This document shows, one piece after another, positions 44,321-54,874 of a stretch of DNA of 64,000 bases. Under the pieces are notes generated by a model that was given only the letters and a program-made list of their open reading frames with translations, ran no database searches and was not told where the DNA came from. How positions within the stretch are numbered: the stretch's first letter is position 1; every line of letters begins with the position of its first letter. Origin of the DNA: Sutcliffiella horikoshii DSM 8719 (GTDB taxonomy: Bacteria; Bacillota; Bacilli; Bacillales; Bacillaceae_I); assembly GCA_001648575.1 (NCBI GenBank), contig LQXN01000054.1:26016-90015 (forward strand), given 5' to 3'. Made by a program: the position numbers and the translations under genes.

Positions 44321-45605
44321 TAAACAAACATAGCTGACGCTCTGTTGAGATTGGTTTATATTCTTCTTTTTTTTCTTCCCTTTTTTTCGATGTTTGGATA
44401 TTGGTGAAATGATTGATCACCCTTTCTAAATAAGCTCTTGTAGTGGCACACAAAGCCACCTTTATTTCTAGTTTACCATTTTCTAGACAGACTTCTCCCT
44501 TGTATTCATAGTAATATTCACATTTTCCACAAACGAGGGGGGCATTCTTTCCACTAGCTACAATCCTTTCCCGCCACGTCTGACGACGTAATGTTTTCTT
44601 TACTTTCAGAATCCACTTTCTTGCTTTCTTTTGCCATTCGCACAACATTTTTTTACTTAAGTTTTTGGACCTTCTTGAATACATACCGTAATGGCGAATC
44701 GTCTTAAATTGTTCATCCGGGATATGACGAATAAGCCTGGAGATGAACTCTTCCACACTTACTGTTTCCTCTTTCTTTTTCCCATCTGTCTTATCTAGGT
44801 AGTTGAATGTCACGTTGTGTCCGTCATATGCCTCGATCCGATTTAGTCCTATTGCAGGTCGACGAATATAACGGCCAATATACCTAAGTTGTTCTTTTAT
44901 ATCCCCTCTCTGTTTTGGCGCATGCACATAAAAGCCTTCCCCATTATTGTTGAACGCCTTTTGTAATCTGGGCTGAATTTTCTTCCTTGCCTTATCTGAA
45001 ACACCCCTACGTATTAACTTTAAGACAACTGTCTGCCACTGCTTTCTTAACATTTGAAACGGCAGAAAATCAAACTGTTTCCACTCTCCTTTTTTCGTGA
45101 TCCCTCCCATCGTGACAAGCATATGTACATGTGGATTAAAGTTCACTCTAGAACCGAAGGTATGAAGGCCTGAAATGATTCCAGGAGTCACTTTGGCTTT
45201 CTTTTTGAAAAACCCCATAATTAATCGTGCGGCTTCATCCATCAGGTCTTTTAACAAATGTCTATGAAGTAAAAACACGTCACGAAGCCCCTCATCTATA
45301 GTAAAGATGACATGACGGTGGTTGACCTGAAGGACATCTTCTGTAAGTAATCGACTCCATTCCTCGCTTTCTCCCCCTGAACAGGTTGTGCAGAAACGTC
45401 CCTTACAGCGGTATGGAACCTTTCTAACATCATGGCAACCCTCACATACAAAAAGTTTAAAACCATTTTTAGGATTCCCACAACCTCTGAATTTTTCGAT
45501 TTCCTTCTGTACAACTGGTCGGATTTTGGCCTCATATTTACATTGAAAGTTATTCCAATGGTTATTTTTATCAAAGAAAATTCGTCTTAAAATGTTGGTT
45601 TCCAT
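44310..45605 (-). CDS. IS91-family (HUH) transposase
   Basis: 431 aa. N-terminal zinc-binding segment CEGCHDVRKVPYRCKGRFCTTC, HUH motif in FNPHVHMLVTMGG near residue 145, IRHYGMYSRRSKN carrying the candidate catalytic tyrosine near residue 305, and a further CGKCEYYYEYKG. Y2/Y1 transposases nick one strand and use rolling-circle transposition. Intact up to the A-rich 3' end, where a +1-frame zinc ribbon begins. Marks the edge of the accessory island next to groEL. Confidence 0.88.
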   Translation of the reverse strand: METNILRRIFFDKNNHWNNFQCKYEAKIRPVVQKEIEKFRGCGNPKNGFKLFVCEGCHDVRKVPYRCKGRFCTTCSGGESEEWSRLLTEDVLQVNHRHVIFTIDEGLRDVFLLHRHLLKDLMDEAARLIMGFFKKKAKVTPGIISGLHTFGSRVNFNPHVHMLVTMGGITKKGEWKQFDFLPFQMLRKQWQTVVLKLIRRGVSDKARKKIQPRLQKAFNNNGEGFYVHAPKQRGDIKEQLRYIGRYIRRPAIGLNRIEAYDGHNVTFNYLDKTDGKKKEETVSVEEFISRLIRHIPDEQFKTIRHYGMYSRRSKNLSKKMLCEWQKKARKWILKVKKTLRRQTWRERIVASGKNAPLVCGKCEYYYEYKGEVCLENGKLEIKVALCATTRAYLERVINHFTNIQTSKKREEKKEEYKPISTERQLCLFSVS

Positions 45606-45670
45606 GGCACTAAAATACCACAGCCTAAGAGACTGTGGTAGACCAAATTTTTTATACTTTCTTATCTATC

Positions 45671-45710
45671 AAAAAAAGCTTCTCAAAAGTTAGATCAACT
45701 TTTGAGAAGC
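45671..45710 (-). terminator. groESL terminator
   Basis: GCTTCTCAAAAGTT (45678-45691) and AACTTTTGAGAAGC (45697-45710) pair perfectly; seven T follow on the minus strand. Confidence 0.9.
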
Positions 45711-45802
45711 CTTCATTAATATACCTCTATGTTATCAAAATGTTAGCATTCCACTCTCACCTTACTTAAAAACCCACTCATATCAAGGGTTTTAGGGCAT
45801 TA

Positions 45803-47449
<1,647 letters not shown>

Positions 47450-47484
47450 TTAGGAAAATTGAAATTTATTTTTGTTATCGCGCT

Positions 47485-47610
47485 GGTTGATTTCCGTTGC
47501 AGGCGCTCGCTTTCCACGGGGCGGTTCGGGAGCCTCCTCGGCTTCGCCTGCGGGGTCTCCCGTAACCGCTACCTCCCGTAGGAGTCTCGCGCCTTCCACT
47601 TCAATCAACC
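47485..47610. repeat. Palindromic intergenic repeat, copy C, inside groESL
   Basis: 126 bp. Outer arms GGTTGATT/AATCAACC, stem GGCGC/GCGCC, stem ACGGG/CCCGT, stem GCGGTT/AACCGC, apical stem GGGAG/CTCCC. The groEL ribosome-binding site (ctccttagg region) remains intact downstream. Will be transcribed in the groESL mRNA. Confidence 0.9.
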
Positions 47611-47674
47611 ACATTTAGAATTGTATAAAGGAATGCGGGGCTATTTCAGTTAGCCGTACGCTTTTTGATTTGGA

Positions 47675-47962
47675 TTAGTTGCTTACTAGTGCAAGTATGT
47701 CTGATTCTTTTAGGATTAGAAGTTCTTTACCTTCGTATTTCACTTCTGTTCCTGCGTATTTGGAGAAGATTACGCTGTCGCCAGCTGATACTTCTAGTGC
47801 TACGCGCTCGCCGCTTTCTAGTACGCGACCAGATCCTACTGCTACTACTTTACCTTCTTGAGGTTTTTCTTTCGCAGAGTCCGGTAGAACGATACCACTT
47901 GCCGTTTTTTCTTCTGATTGAACAAGCTCAATTACAATGCGATCACCTAATGGCTTTAACAT
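47675..47962 (-). CDS. groES: Co-chaperonin GroES (Hsp10)
   Basis: 95 aa. [37 protein letters not shown] is the conserved N-terminus with mobile loop (SGIVLP). [31 protein letters not shown] ends it. Heptameric lid of GroEL. AAGGAGG lies before the ATG. Controlled by a CIRCE element and a SigA promoter just upstream. Confidence 0.98.
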   Translation of the reverse strand: MLKPLGDRIVIELVQSEEKTASGIVLPDSAKEKPQEGKVVAVGSGRVLESGERVALEVSAGDSVIFSKYAGTEVKYEGKELLILKESDILALVSN

Positions 47963-48005
47963 GAAAACAACCTCCTTGGTTTCATATGTAATGGTTTATT
48001 TTTTA

Positions 48006-48032
48006 TTAGCACTCTTATCACTCGAGTGCTAA
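48006..48032. promoter_or_regulatory. CIRCE element (HrcA operator)
   Basis: TTAGCACTC-N9-GAGTGCTAA, a perfect match, between promoter and groES. HrcA repression of groESL follows from family knowledge. Confidence 0.97.
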
Positions 48033-48042
48033 CACAATTATT

Positions 48043-48071
48043 ATAATAATGAATCTCTATCTGTTTTGCAA
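48043..48071 (-). promoter_or_regulatory. SigA promoter of groESL
   Basis: Minus strand TTGCAA (48066-48071), 17-bp spacer, TATTAT (48043-48048), with TATAAT slightly further on. CIRCE overlaps the transcription start. Confidence 0.75.
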
Positions 48072-48154
48072 GTATCTTTATCTAAAAATTTTTCGACTTG
48101 GAACCCTTTTCATTCTCTACATATGATTGTCGATTTAAACTGTTTGGGGTCGAT

Positions 48155-48385
48155 TTTTGTTGTGATGGGATTATTGGGGTTTGTGACGGGATTTTTTGTC
48201 GTTATGATGGGATTACGGGGAGATATGAAGGGATTTTCCTCTGTTGTGACGGGATTATCGGTACGACTTTCCATCGCTGGTGCGGTATCAGTTGAAATCG
48301 GGCTTTTGTGACGGGATATCTCTTTGTTATGACGGGATTGGCTCTTCTTGTGAAGGGATTCCTCTTTCGAAGTGTTCATTTTGAC
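48155..48385. repeat. Array of ~21-bp repeats with a TGACGGGATT core
   Basis: TGAtGGGATT, TGACGGGATT, TGAtGGGATT, TGAaGGGATT and TGACGGGATT follow one another in exact 21-bp steps. After an unrelated-looking gap near 48260-48305 three more (TGACGGGATa, TGACGGGATT, TGAaGGGATT) follow at the same period. Only the core is kept; spacers differ. Lies between groES and ydiL, which diverge. Confidence 0.8.
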
Positions 48386-48615
48386 AAATCTACGCACTTT
48401 TTGACTCGTGCTTGAGTGATTGCAGATGTAGCTCAGGTCCCGCTCACTTAAATTTGTAAAATCGGCACATTCAGGGAAACCTTATCGTTATAAGGACATA
48501 TAGATTATATGGTACAATACGAAAAGTGAATATTGCTTGAGGCGCTTTTCTAAGAAGCTGGTTTAAAGGTCGGCAACAAGCTTATGAAAATAGCCTTGCA
48601 TAAGAGGAGCTTATT

Positions 48616-49362
48616 ATGACGAAAAAATATTGGTTAGTCCTTATTACATATGTCTTGATGCATCTCTCCGGATTGATTGGATTCCCTGCCTTGATCTCGC
48701 TTGGTGTCGGAGAAGGAATGGAGCGTGCAGCAAGGGAATCATATTTAATAGGTGTCTGGGCGTTCATCAGCTTTACTATCGCGTTGGTCATCGTCGGGTG
48801 GATATTGCGAAATGAATGGACCAAAGGAGATTTCCGTGGCGAAACGGCATCGATCCCCAAAACGGTTCTATGGTCTTTTGTCGGATTTCCGCTTGCACTG
48901 ATTGGGCAGGCAGTGGCAGCACAGGTGCAGCTGAAGCTTTTCGGCATTCAGCCAGGGTCTGAGAATACACAGGAAATCATGGGATTTGTGACGGCGTTTC
49001 CGGTCATGATTTTTGCGGTGGCAGTGGCTGGGCCTATCTTAGAGGAGATCATTTTCCGGAAGATCATTTTCGGTGCCATCTATAAGAAGTTTAACTTTGC
49101 GATCGCGCTGACTGTGAGTTCCCTACTTTTTGCCGTGGTTCATCAAGATTTCAAGCATCTGCTCATATATTTTGTCATGGGAGGCATTTTCGCTTTCCTT
49201 TATGTAAAAACAAACCGCATCATCGTACCGATCATCGCCCATGTTGCCATGAACTCGTTTGTGGTCATCGTGCAATATGTGTTCCGAGATGATATTGAGG
49301 ACATGATGCGTCAAATGGAAGAGATGCAGCAAAACGTTTCAAACTTCATTTCGTTCTTTTAA
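48616..49362 (+). CDS. ydiL: CPBP-family intramembrane metalloprotease (YdiL)
   Basis: 248 aa with about seven membrane segments. Abi/CPBP motifs: EEIIFRKIIFGAIYKK (motif 1, EExxxR) near residue 143, FAVVHQDF near 175 and IVPIIAHVAMNSFV (H-x3-N) near 205. Family members are glutamic-type or metallo membrane proteases related to Rce1. Genomic position beside ydiK and groES equals that of B. subtilis YdiL. AGAGGAGC precedes the ATG. Confidence 0.9.
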   Translation: MTKKYWLVLITYVLMHLSGLIGFPALISLGVGEGMERAARESYLIGVWAFISFTIALVIVGWILRNEWTKGDFRGETASIPKTVLWSFVGFPLALIGQAVAAQVQLKLFGIQPGSENTQEIMGFVTAFPVMIFAVAVAGPILEEIIFRKIIFGAIYKKFNFAIALTVSSLLFAVVHQDFKHLLIYFVMGGIFAFLYVKTNRIIVPIIAHVAMNSFVVIVQYVFRDDIEDMMRQMEEMQQNVSNFISFF

Positions 49363-49398
49363 ACAACTCTCCGCTAGAGTTGAACTTACCTGGAGGAT

Positions 49399-49611
49399 TT
49401 GCACATGAAAATAACACCGTTACGAATGGTCTTCTTCTACTCTGTTATGGGATCATTGTTTTTGTACCTTGCCATCGTTTCATTTGATGAGTCTATGTGG
49501 CAGTGGCATACCATTTTGTTGATGCTTATCGCCACCTTTGATTTTGGCGTTGCCATCCGTTCCTATTTTCTACATCAGAAGATAAAAGAAATGCAGAGGC
49601 AAGAAAAATAA
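49399..49611 (+). CDS. ydiK: YdiK-like small membrane protein (DUF4305)
   Basis: 70 aa with two membrane segments (MVFFYSVMGSLFLYLAIVSF, TILLMLIATFDFGVAIRSYF) and a basic tail. Size, pattern and place match B. subtilis YdiK. Function unknown. TGGAGG lies upstream. Ends at a strong terminator. Confidence 0.8.
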   Translation: MHMKITPLRMVFFYSVMGSLFLYLAIVSFDESMWQWHTILLMLIATFDFGVAIRSYFLHQKIKEMQRQEK

Positions 49612-49624
49612 CTTGAAATGAGAA

Positions 49625-49668
49625 ACACCCACAAGCACTGTACAAAGTATTTGTGGGTGTGTTTTTTT
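49625..49668 (+). terminator. Terminator of ydiL-ydiK
   Basis: ACACCCACAA (49625-49634) pairs with TTGTGGGTGT (49651-49660), then a T7 run. Confidence 0.9.
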
Positions 49669-49748
49669 ATGATTATAATAGTAAAAAGATGAAATTACTT
49701 TTAAGCCTAGAGAAATTGATTGTAGAACGAAGGAACGAGGGAAACCTA

Positions 49749-50840
49749 TTGTTAAACATTGCACTGTTGAAAAGAATATTTATTGTTTTGGTGGTAATTG
49801 CAGTAGGGGTGTTTATCTATATTTACCTCTCAGCATTCATGCCTATCTTCCTTGCGCTTTTGACGGCCATGATATTTGAGCCACTTGTCCTTCTTCTTAT
49901 GAAACGCTTGAAGACAACAAAGAGACTTTGGCCGGTCACCATGGTGTTCATTTCCTTTATTGTGGTGAGTGTCTTCCTCATTAATATCGTCTTAACCCGT
50001 ATCGTTAACTCCCTCTTGGACTGGGGAGCCAACATCCCACGATATGTCAAGGATATGCAACTTGTATTTGATAAGTTGATTAATTCTTTCAATCAATTCA
50101 TAGCAGAAATCCCACAAGGTGATATGATCATCGTAGAACTGGAAAGGCAGTCCCAAGGGTTGATTGATGCGGTTTTACAGTTCACGACAAAATTTGTCAC
50201 TGCTTTTGGTGGATGGCTTCAATCCATCCCAAATTTATTATTTGTCACGTTGGTCTATTTAATCACTCTCTTCCTTTTCAGCTTGGACCTTCCTCGCTTA
50301 AAGGAAATGGTCTTTAGTCAGTTCAAGCCTGAAATGTCACAAAAACTTCGCTTTATCTCTCATAAGATGGGGAAAGTTTTTTGGGGTTATTGGAAGGCAC
50401 AGTTCGTCTTAAGCATCGGCGTCTTTATTGCCACCTATGTGAGCTTGATGTTCATCTCTCCTGATTTGGCACTTCTCATGTCCAGCTTGATCTGGCTCGT
50501 CGATATCATCCCTTTGTATGTCGGGCCTGCCCTGATCTTGGTTCCATGGGCAGTCATTGCCTTATTGCTCGGGAATACGAATACCGGGATTGCCTTGCTG
50601 GTGCTGGCAGCGGTATTATTGATTATCCGCAGGATCTTGGAGCCGAAAATATTGGGTGACGCCATCGGATTGGCAGCATTGCCAACGGTTCTTTCCATGT
50701 ATTTCGGATTTGTCTTTTTCGGTGTATTCGGCCTGATCATGGGGCCATTTGTGTACATCATCATCCGCTCCGCCAAGGAAGCCGGCTTGATGAAAATGGT
50801 GGTCCATTCAGAAGAAAAACCAAAAGAGAAGTTGGAGTGA
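49749..50840 (+). CDS. AI-2E family transporter
   Basis: 363 aa from the TTG at 49749 (GAGGG 7 bp upstream). A longer frame beginning at 49653 starts inside the preceding terminator and is rejected. About seven to eight membrane segments: IFIVLVVIAVGVFIYIYLSAFMPIFLALLTAMIFEP at the N-terminus and IGLAALPTVLSMYFGFVFFGVFGLIMGPFVYIIIRS at the end, as in TqsA/YdbI/YtvI-type proteins. Proposed exporters of signals or Na+/H+-coupled antiporters; substrate here unknown. Not at this position in B. subtilis. Confidence 0.85.
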   Translation: MLNIALLKRIFIVLVVIAVGVFIYIYLSAFMPIFLALLTAMIFEPLVLLLMKRLKTTKRLWPVTMVFISFIVVSVFLINIVLTRIVNSLLDWGANIPRYVKDMQLVFDKLINSFNQFIAEIPQGDMIIVELERQSQGLIDAVLQFTTKFVTAFGGWLQSIPNLLFVTLVYLITLFLFSLDLPRLKEMVFSQFKPEMSQKLRFISHKMGKVFWGYWKAQFVLSIGVFIATYVSLMFISPDLALLMSSLIWLVDIIPLYVGPALILVPWAVIALLLGNTNTGIALLVLAAVLLIIRRILEPKILGDAIGLAALPTVLSMYFGFVFFGVFGLIMGPFVYIIIRSAKEAGLMKMVVHSEEKPKEKLE

Positions 50841-50852
50841 CCTATCAAAAGA

Positions 50853-50883
50853 AAAAACCAGACAGCGATTGTCTGGTTTTTTT
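50853..50883. terminator. Bidirectional terminator
   Basis: AAAACCAGACA (50855-50865) pairs with TGTCTGGTTTT (50870-50880), A/T runs both sides, between convergent genes. Confidence 0.9.
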
Positions 50884-50891
50884 ATACCGTC

Positions 50892-51650
50892 TTACTTATG
50901 TCGATTCATTTCTTGTTCCATCAGTGCTTCAGCTTTCTTCGCCTTACGGTAGGCACCACGTGAAATGAGTGTGCTGATTTCATACAAGATGAAAAGCGGC
51001 AAAGTCACCATCAAATGGGAGATAAGCTCCGGCGGAGTAATCAACCCACCGATAATCAATAAGGCAAAATAGGCATATTTCCTGATCCTTACAAGAAAAT
51101 CAGGAGTAATGATCCCCAACCTTGTAAGGAACATCACTACTACAGGCATCTGAAATAGGAGTCCAAAGGGAAGTGTCAATTGGAATAAGAATTGAAAGTA
51201 CTCATTGATCCCTATGACCTGGTTGATTTCAAGTCGATCTGCCAACCTTCCCATAAAATTCACGACAAATGGAAATAAAATAAAATAGGAAAAAGCAAGA
51301 CCGCTTAAAAATAAAAAAATTGTAATAGGTATATAGCTTAGCGTGACGCGACGTTCCCTCTCATAAAGCCCCGGGCTGATGAAGGCCCATAGTTGATAAA
51401 GAATGATAGGAAACGTGATGATAAATGCAATGATAAAAGAGAATTGCATAAAGATTTTAATAGGATCTGTAATCCTGAAAGCGTTCATCGTAAGCTCTTT
51501 TGCTTCATCTGTTTGCTGTAAATAGACAATGATCGGTTCGGCCAAGAAGAAGCCGCCGATTGCCGAAACGAAAAAGAAGGATGCTGTGATAATGATTCTT
51601 TTTCGGAGCTCGCCTATATGGTCATACACCGACATTTCTCTATCTAGCAT
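50892..51650 (-). CDS. tatC: Twin-arginine translocase subunit TatC
   Basis: 252 aa, six membrane segments. VYDHIGELRKRIIIT near the N-terminus and FGLLFQMPVVVMFLTRLGI carry conserved TatC residues including the glutamate facing the Tat signal. Forms the receptor of a minimal TatAC system with tatA upstream (19 bp apart). Gene order rex-tatA-tatC matches the B. subtilis tatAy-tatCy locus. Confidence 0.95.
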   Translation of the reverse strand: MLDREMSVYDHIGELRKRIIITASFFFVSAIGGFFLAEPIIVYLQQTDEAKELTMNAFRITDPIKIFMQFSFIIAFIITFPIILYQLWAFISPGLYERERRVTLSYIPITIFLFLSGLAFSYFILFPFVVNFMGRLADRLEINQVIGINEYFQFLFQLTLPFGLLFQMPVVVMFLTRLGIITPDFLVRIRKYAYFALLIIGGLITPPELISHLMVTLPLFILYEISTLISRGAYRKAKKAEALMEQEMNRHK

Positions 51651-51667
51651 ATATGTTCATCCTTACA

Positions 51668-51853
51668 TTACTTCGTTTCTTCTGTTTTTTCTTTCTTGTC
51701 ATCGTCATCATCTGCTAATCCTTTCGTCGCGTTCTTAAATTCGCGCAACGTATTACCAGCAGCTTTACCTAGTTGAGGTAGTTTGCTTGGTCCGAAGATC
51801 AACAATGCTGCAAAGACAATCAGTAAGAGGCTTCCCATTCCTAATGAACCCAT
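51668..51853 (-). CDS. tatA: Twin-arginine translocase subunit TatA
   Basis: 61 aa from the ATG at 51853 (GGAGG 8 bp upstream); the GTG at 51862 lies in the ribosome-binding site. One membrane helix (GSLLLIVFAALLIFGPSKLPQLGKAAG, with the FGPxKLP hinge) followed by an amphipathic helix and an acidic tail DDDDDKKEK. Pore-forming component of TatAC. Confidence 0.95.
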   Translation of the reverse strand: MGSLGMGSLLLIVFAALLIFGPSKLPQLGKAAGNTLREFKNATKGLADDDDDKKEKTEETK

Positions 51854-51893
51854 ATTTGCCACCTCCTTGAAATATACTCATTCTACTACTTTT

Positions 51894-52532
51894 TCACTCG
51901 CTTGGATAGTGCTTGAGAAAATATACCAATGACTGCAGTTCCACCGCCAAATCGATATGATGGATGCGGATCTCTTCCGGTACATTGATACGGGCCGGTG
52001 TAAAGTTCAGTATGCCCTTAACACCTTTTTCTACTAGTCTATCCGCTATTGGCTGTGCCACGGGAGCCGGAACCGTCAAGATGGCCACCGTCACATTCTC
52101 GGGCATTTGTTTTTCAATATCGTCTAAATGATAAACAGGGACCCCTCCGATTTCCGAGCCGATCTTGGACTCGTCCACATCAAAGGCCATCACTATTTTC
52201 GTATTATTGTTTTTCATGAAATTATAATGTAGGAAGGCGGTTCCTAAATTACCTACACCTATTAGAGTAACATATGTCAATTCATCTTGGTCGAGCGTTT
52301 TTCTGAAAAAAGTTAACAAATATTGAACATTATATCCATATCCCTTTTTCCCCAGTGCACCGAAGTAGCTGAAGTCCCGGCGAATCGTCGCACTGTCCAC
52401 CTTTACCGCTTCACTCAGCTCCGCCGATGAAACGCGCTGCTTGCCGGAAGAATGCAAGTTCTGTATGAAACGATAGTATAGCGGCAGGCGCTTGGCCGTT
52501 GCTTGTGGAATTTTCAGTTGTTCGTTATTCAT
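51894..52532 (-). CDS. rex: Redox-sensing transcriptional repressor Rex
   Basis: 212 aa. Winged HTH at the N-terminus ([36 protein letters not shown]) and a Rossmann NAD(H)-sensing domain ([17 protein letters not shown]). Represses fermentation and respiration genes until NADH rises. GGGGGAG precedes the ATG. Upstream region to ydiF contains a palindromic repeat (copy E). Confidence 0.97.
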   Translation of the reverse strand: MNNEQLKIPQATAKRLPLYYRFIQNLHSSGKQRVSSAELSEAVKVDSATIRRDFSYFGALGKKGYGYNVQYLLTFFRKTLDQDELTYVTLIGVGNLGTAFLHYNFMKNNNTKIVMAFDVDESKIGSEIGGVPVYHLDDIEKQMPENVTVAILTVPAPVAQPIADRLVEKGVKGILNFTPARINVPEEIRIHHIDLAVELQSLVYFLKHYPSE

Positions 52533-52640
52533 ATTACTCCCCCATTTATGGAAACCATTTGCTTCTCTATTCTATCATGTAACGAAAACGATTACATTTC
52601 TATGTCTTTATTAAATATGAAGTCATTACCGTAATCTTCT

Positions 52641-52824
52641 GTTGATTGGAGTGCAAGGTGTGAGACTCCTCGAAAATGCTAACGCATTTTCTTCGTGCGA
52701 TGAATCGCTTTCGTAGCTTTCCTTGTCCTACGGGAGGTATAGCGGTAGGTTGAGACCCCTGAAGCGTTGTGAGGAGGCTCAAGCAGCGCCCCGTGGAACG
52801 CGAACACCTGGAACGAAAATCAAC
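52641..52824. repeat. Palindromic intergenic repeat, copy E, with an inserted hairpin
   Basis: 184 bp, inverted orientation. Outer arms GTTGATT/AATCAAC, stem AGGTGT/ACACCT, apical stem TTGAG/CTCAA. One side loop carries about 57 extra bases (52671-52727) including its own hairpin GAAAATGC-taac-GCATTTTC. Lies between rex and ydiF, which diverge. Confidence 0.8.
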
Positions 52825-52907
52825 AAAAAGTAACAGAAACCCCCAAAATCTTGATGTAAACCCCAAAGAAAGATACACTTAATCTAGAATTACTCGAGGT
52901 GAAGATG

Positions 52908-54848
52908 ATGATTATTTTACAGGTGAATCAGTTGACCAAATATTTCGGCGCTGACCTTATTTTATCGAATATAAAACTAGAAGTACAATCGAAAGATCGA
53001 ATTGCCCTTGTGGGGCGCAATGGGGCCGGAAAATCCACCCTATTAAAAATCATATCCAATCAGCTTTCCTTTGATTCAGGGGACCTGATAAAACCTAAAG
53101 GTGTGTCGATCGGCTATCTGGCGCAGGACACCGGTTTGCAGACGGAGCGCTCGATCTGGAATGAGATGCTGACAGTTTTCTCCGGCCTCCGCGAACTGGA
53201 AGCTCAGATGCGCACACTTGAGGCGAAGATGGGAGACCCCGCTTTTTTTGAGGATGAGGTCGCTTATGCCCGTATCCTTAAAGAATATGACGAGGTACAA
53301 GAAGCCTTCAAGCAGCAGGGCGGCTTTCAATATGAAGCAGATATCCGCTCCGTCCTGCACGGTTTGCGTTTTTCCGAATACGATTACGAGACGCCGATTG
53401 AAACGTTAAGCGGTGGACAGCGGACCCGCCTTGCGCTGGCAAAATTGCTTTTGACCAAGCCCGACCTCCTCATACTGGATGAGCCTACCAACCATTTGGA
53501 CATCGATACCCTCTCCTGGCTGGAGAACTATCTCCAAGGTTACCCTGGCGCATTGCTGATCGTTTCGCATGACCGCTATTTCTTGGACAAGGTCGTCAAC
53601 ATCGTGTATGAAATTTCGCGCAAGCAATCCGCAAAGTTCATCGGTAACTATAGTAAGTATCTAGAGCAGAAGGCCGAGCAGTATGAACGCGAGATGAAGA
53701 TGTTTGAAAAGCAACAAGGCGAGATTGCCAAACTGCAAGATTTTGTGGCAAAGAACCTGGCACGTGCTTCTACTACCAAGCGTGCACAAAGTCGCCGCAG
53801 GCAGCTAGAAAAAATGGATGTAATGGACCGACCGAAAGGCGATGAGAAATCAGCCTCCATCATGTTTGACATCGATCGCCAAAGTGGCAATGATGTTTTG
53901 AAAGCAAGAGATCTCGCCGTTTCCTACGATACGAATCCCGTCTTCCGCCATGTGGACTTTTCCATGAGCCGCGGCGACAGTGTCGCACTTGTCGGGCCGA
54001 ACGGGATCGGGAAATCTACTTTATTAAAGACGCTTGTCGGAAAATTAAAGCCGCTTGAAGGTACCTTCTCCTTTGGCGCCAATATCTCCATCAGCTACTA
54101 CGACCAGCAGCAGGCAGACCTTACCTCCAACAAGACGGTTCTGGCGGAACTTTGGGATGAATACCCTCAGAAGATGGAGAAAGAGATTCGCACCGTTCTA
54201 GGAAACTTCCTATTTTCCGGAGACGATGTATTGAAGCCTGTTTCCGCGTTAAGCGGTGGCGAAAAGGCGCGGCTAGCCCTTTCCAAGCTGATGATGGAAC
54301 GATCCAATGTCCTGATACTGGACGAGCCGACCAACCACTTGGACTTGGACAGCAAGGAAATCCTGGAGAATGCGTTGATCGATTATCCTGGCACGATCCT
54401 TTTCGTCTCCCATGACCGTTATTTCATCAACCGCTTGGCGACGAAGGTGTATGAGTTGAGTACGGTTGGTGCAACAGAATACTTGGGTGACTACGACTAT
54501 TATGTCGAGAAAAAAGAAGAGGCATTGGAGCTTGAGCGCTTGGAAGCAGAGACTGCGAGTTTAAAACGCTCGAAGGTCACTTCAGCCGTAACGGTTGAGG
54601 CGACAGAAAAGATGAGTTACGAGCAGGAAAAAGAAGCAAAGCGCCTCGAACGCCAACGCAAACGCCGTGTCGAAGAAATAGAAAAAGAGATGGAAGAACT
54701 AGAACAGAAAATCGAGCATAACGAAAGTGAGCTGTGCCTGCCTGAAGTCTATCAGGACCACGAAAAAGTGCTCGAGCTGAACACAACAAATGAAGCATAC
54801 CAAGAAAGACTCCTTGCCTTGATGGAAGAATGGGAAGAGCTAGTATAA
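52908..54848 (+). CDS. ydiF: ABC-F family ATPase (YdiF)
   Basis: 646 aa from the ATG at 52908 (GAGGTG 6 bp upstream). Two ABC cassettes without membrane segments: Walker A GRNGAGKST and GPNGIGKST, signatures LSGGQRTRLALAKLL and LSGGEKARLALSKLM, Walker B LLILDEPTNHLD and VLILDEPTNHLD, the ABC-F linker of about 80 residues between them, and a C-terminal coiled coil (KRLERQRKRRVEEIEKEMEEL). Ribosome-associated translation factor. Same place as B. subtilis ydiF. Confidence 0.95.
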   Translation: MIILQVNQLTKYFGADLILSNIKLEVQSKDRIALVGRNGAGKSTLLKIISNQLSFDSGDLIKPKGVSIGYLAQDTGLQTERSIWNEMLTVFSGLRELEAQMRTLEAKMGDPAFFEDEVAYARILKEYDEVQEAFKQQGGFQYEADIRSVLHGLRFSEYDYETPIETLSGGQRTRLALAKLLLTKPDLLILDEPTNHLDIDTLSWLENYLQGYPGALLIVSHDRYFLDKVVNIVYEISRKQSAKFIGNYSKYLEQKAEQYEREMKMFEKQQGEIAKLQDFVAKNLARASTTKRAQSRRRQLEKMDVMDRPKGDEKSASIMFDIDRQSGNDVLKARDLAVSYDTNPVFRHVDFSMSRGDSVALVGPNGIGKSTLLKTLVGKLKPLEGTFSFGANISISYYDQQQADLTSNKTVLAELWDEYPQKMEKEIRTVLGNFLFSGDDVLKPVSALSGGEKARLALSKLMMERSNVLILDEPTNHLDLDSKEILENALIDYPGTILFVSHDRYFINRLATKVYELSTVGATEYLGDYDYYVEKKEEALELERLEAETASLKRSKVTSAVTVEATEKMSYEQEKEAKRLERQRKRRVEEIEKEMEELEQKIEHNESELCLPEVYQDHEKVLELNTTNEAYQERLLALMEEWEELV

Positions 54849-54874
54849 AAATGATTTTTCACTAGGGGGATGAA

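Larger units (their letters stand above)
44108..45645 (-). mobile_element. IS91-family element (approximate limits)
   Basis: Single HUH-type transposase gene with a hairpin on each side: 44108-44140 downstream, and TACCACAG/CTGTGGTA at 45616-45640 upstream. IS91 elements have no inverted repeats or target duplication and use rolling-circle transfer, so exact ends cannot be fixed here. Confidence 0.6.

Noticed and set aside
48155..48385. Possible CRISPR array
   Set aside because: Repeats are only about 10 bp with 11-bp spacers, no cas genes are near, and repeat units vary; not a CRISPR.
48110..48397. 95-residue minus-strand frame with NPxTT heptads between groES and ydiL
   Set aside because: It is produced by the 21-bp repeat array. 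There is no good ribosome-binding site, and the repetitive composition follows the DNA period.
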